Part shown: positions 63,909 to 64,000 of the stretch, piece after piece
Numbering within the stretch: the first letter of the stretch is position 1
Layout: each line of letters begins with the position of its first letter
NCBI RefSeq assembly: GCF_000224145.3
Contig: NC_020171.2
Span: 2,070,619 to 2,134,618, forward strand
Source of the DNA: Ciona intestinalis
Lineage: Eukaryota > Chordata > Ascidiacea > Phlebobranchia > Cionidae
DNA length: 64,000 nucleotides
Direction: 5' to 3'
Made by a program: the position numbers and the translations under genes
Notes under the pieces: generated by a model
Database searches by the model: none
The model's input: the letters and a program-made list of their open reading frames with translations, nothing else
Told to the model about the DNA's origin: nothing

Positions 63909-64000
63909 TAGTATAGGGATGGGGTAAGATAAACTTTGTTTTTATTTTCTTTTATCGTCCTATTTGGTGGTAAATAAAATAAAAAAATGCTACAAAGTTC
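63909..64000 (+). mobile_element. MITE type B, cut by the window edge
   Basis: ATAGGGATGGGGTAAGATAA and TCCTATTTGGTGGTAAATAA mark its left half, 32 bp after the COMT-like stop. Confidence 0.65.

Overview
The window is eukaryotic and most likely from a tunicate, probably Ciona. It is AT-rich, its genes are split by GT-AG introns, and all nine genes read as animal proteins. Introns and gaps hold three dense families of short repeats of the kind reported from Ciona: a MITE with TA target sites, a roughly 105-bp repeat with an (ATTC)n tail, and a 'GGTGAGGTCCTACAGTGAGG' repeat, plus tRNA-derived SINE pieces. I have not matched them to named elements. Every gene model below was built by hand from splice sites, and reading phase is conserved across every junction.

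Layout. 305-10404 (+): 3' part of a receptor tyrosine kinase with EGF-like and FN3-like ectodomain pieces; it runs off the left edge. 11675-18516 (-): IQ-motif/ankyrin protein resembling IQANK1 (13 exons, 573 aa). 19061-21395 (-): the chaperonin-like ciliopathy protein BBS10 (3 exons, 570 aa). 21.4-26.2 kb: repeat-rich gap. 26238-32937 (+) and 48931-52801 (+): two paralogous tandem-PH-domain proteins with proline-rich heads, not recognised as a named family. 39372-41345 (+): an ETS-domain transcription factor of Spi/PU.1-like type, between the paralogs. 42.9-44.0 kb: a patchwork of copies from elsewhere in the window, including the last coding part of the ETS gene. 55011-56168 (+): unrecognised, possibly beta-propeller protein. 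57769-61682 (+): cytosolic sulfotransferase (7 exons, 328 aa), with an inverted copy of its last exon upstream at 56.5 kb. 63148-63876 (+): catechol O-methyltransferase-like protein in one exon.

The genes do not form one pathway. BBS10 and IQANK1 lie head to tail on one strand, 545 bp apart, and both could be cilium-related (known for BBS10, inference for IQANK1). Sulfotransferase and COMT are neighbouring conjugating enzymes, but one catalytic residue of the sulfotransferase appears replaced.

The least explained items are the PH pair with PSAP and PPxY short motifs, the sulfotransferase His-to-Asn change, the HGD catalytic loop in the kinase, the local exon duplications, and a BBS10 start codon lying inside a repeat.
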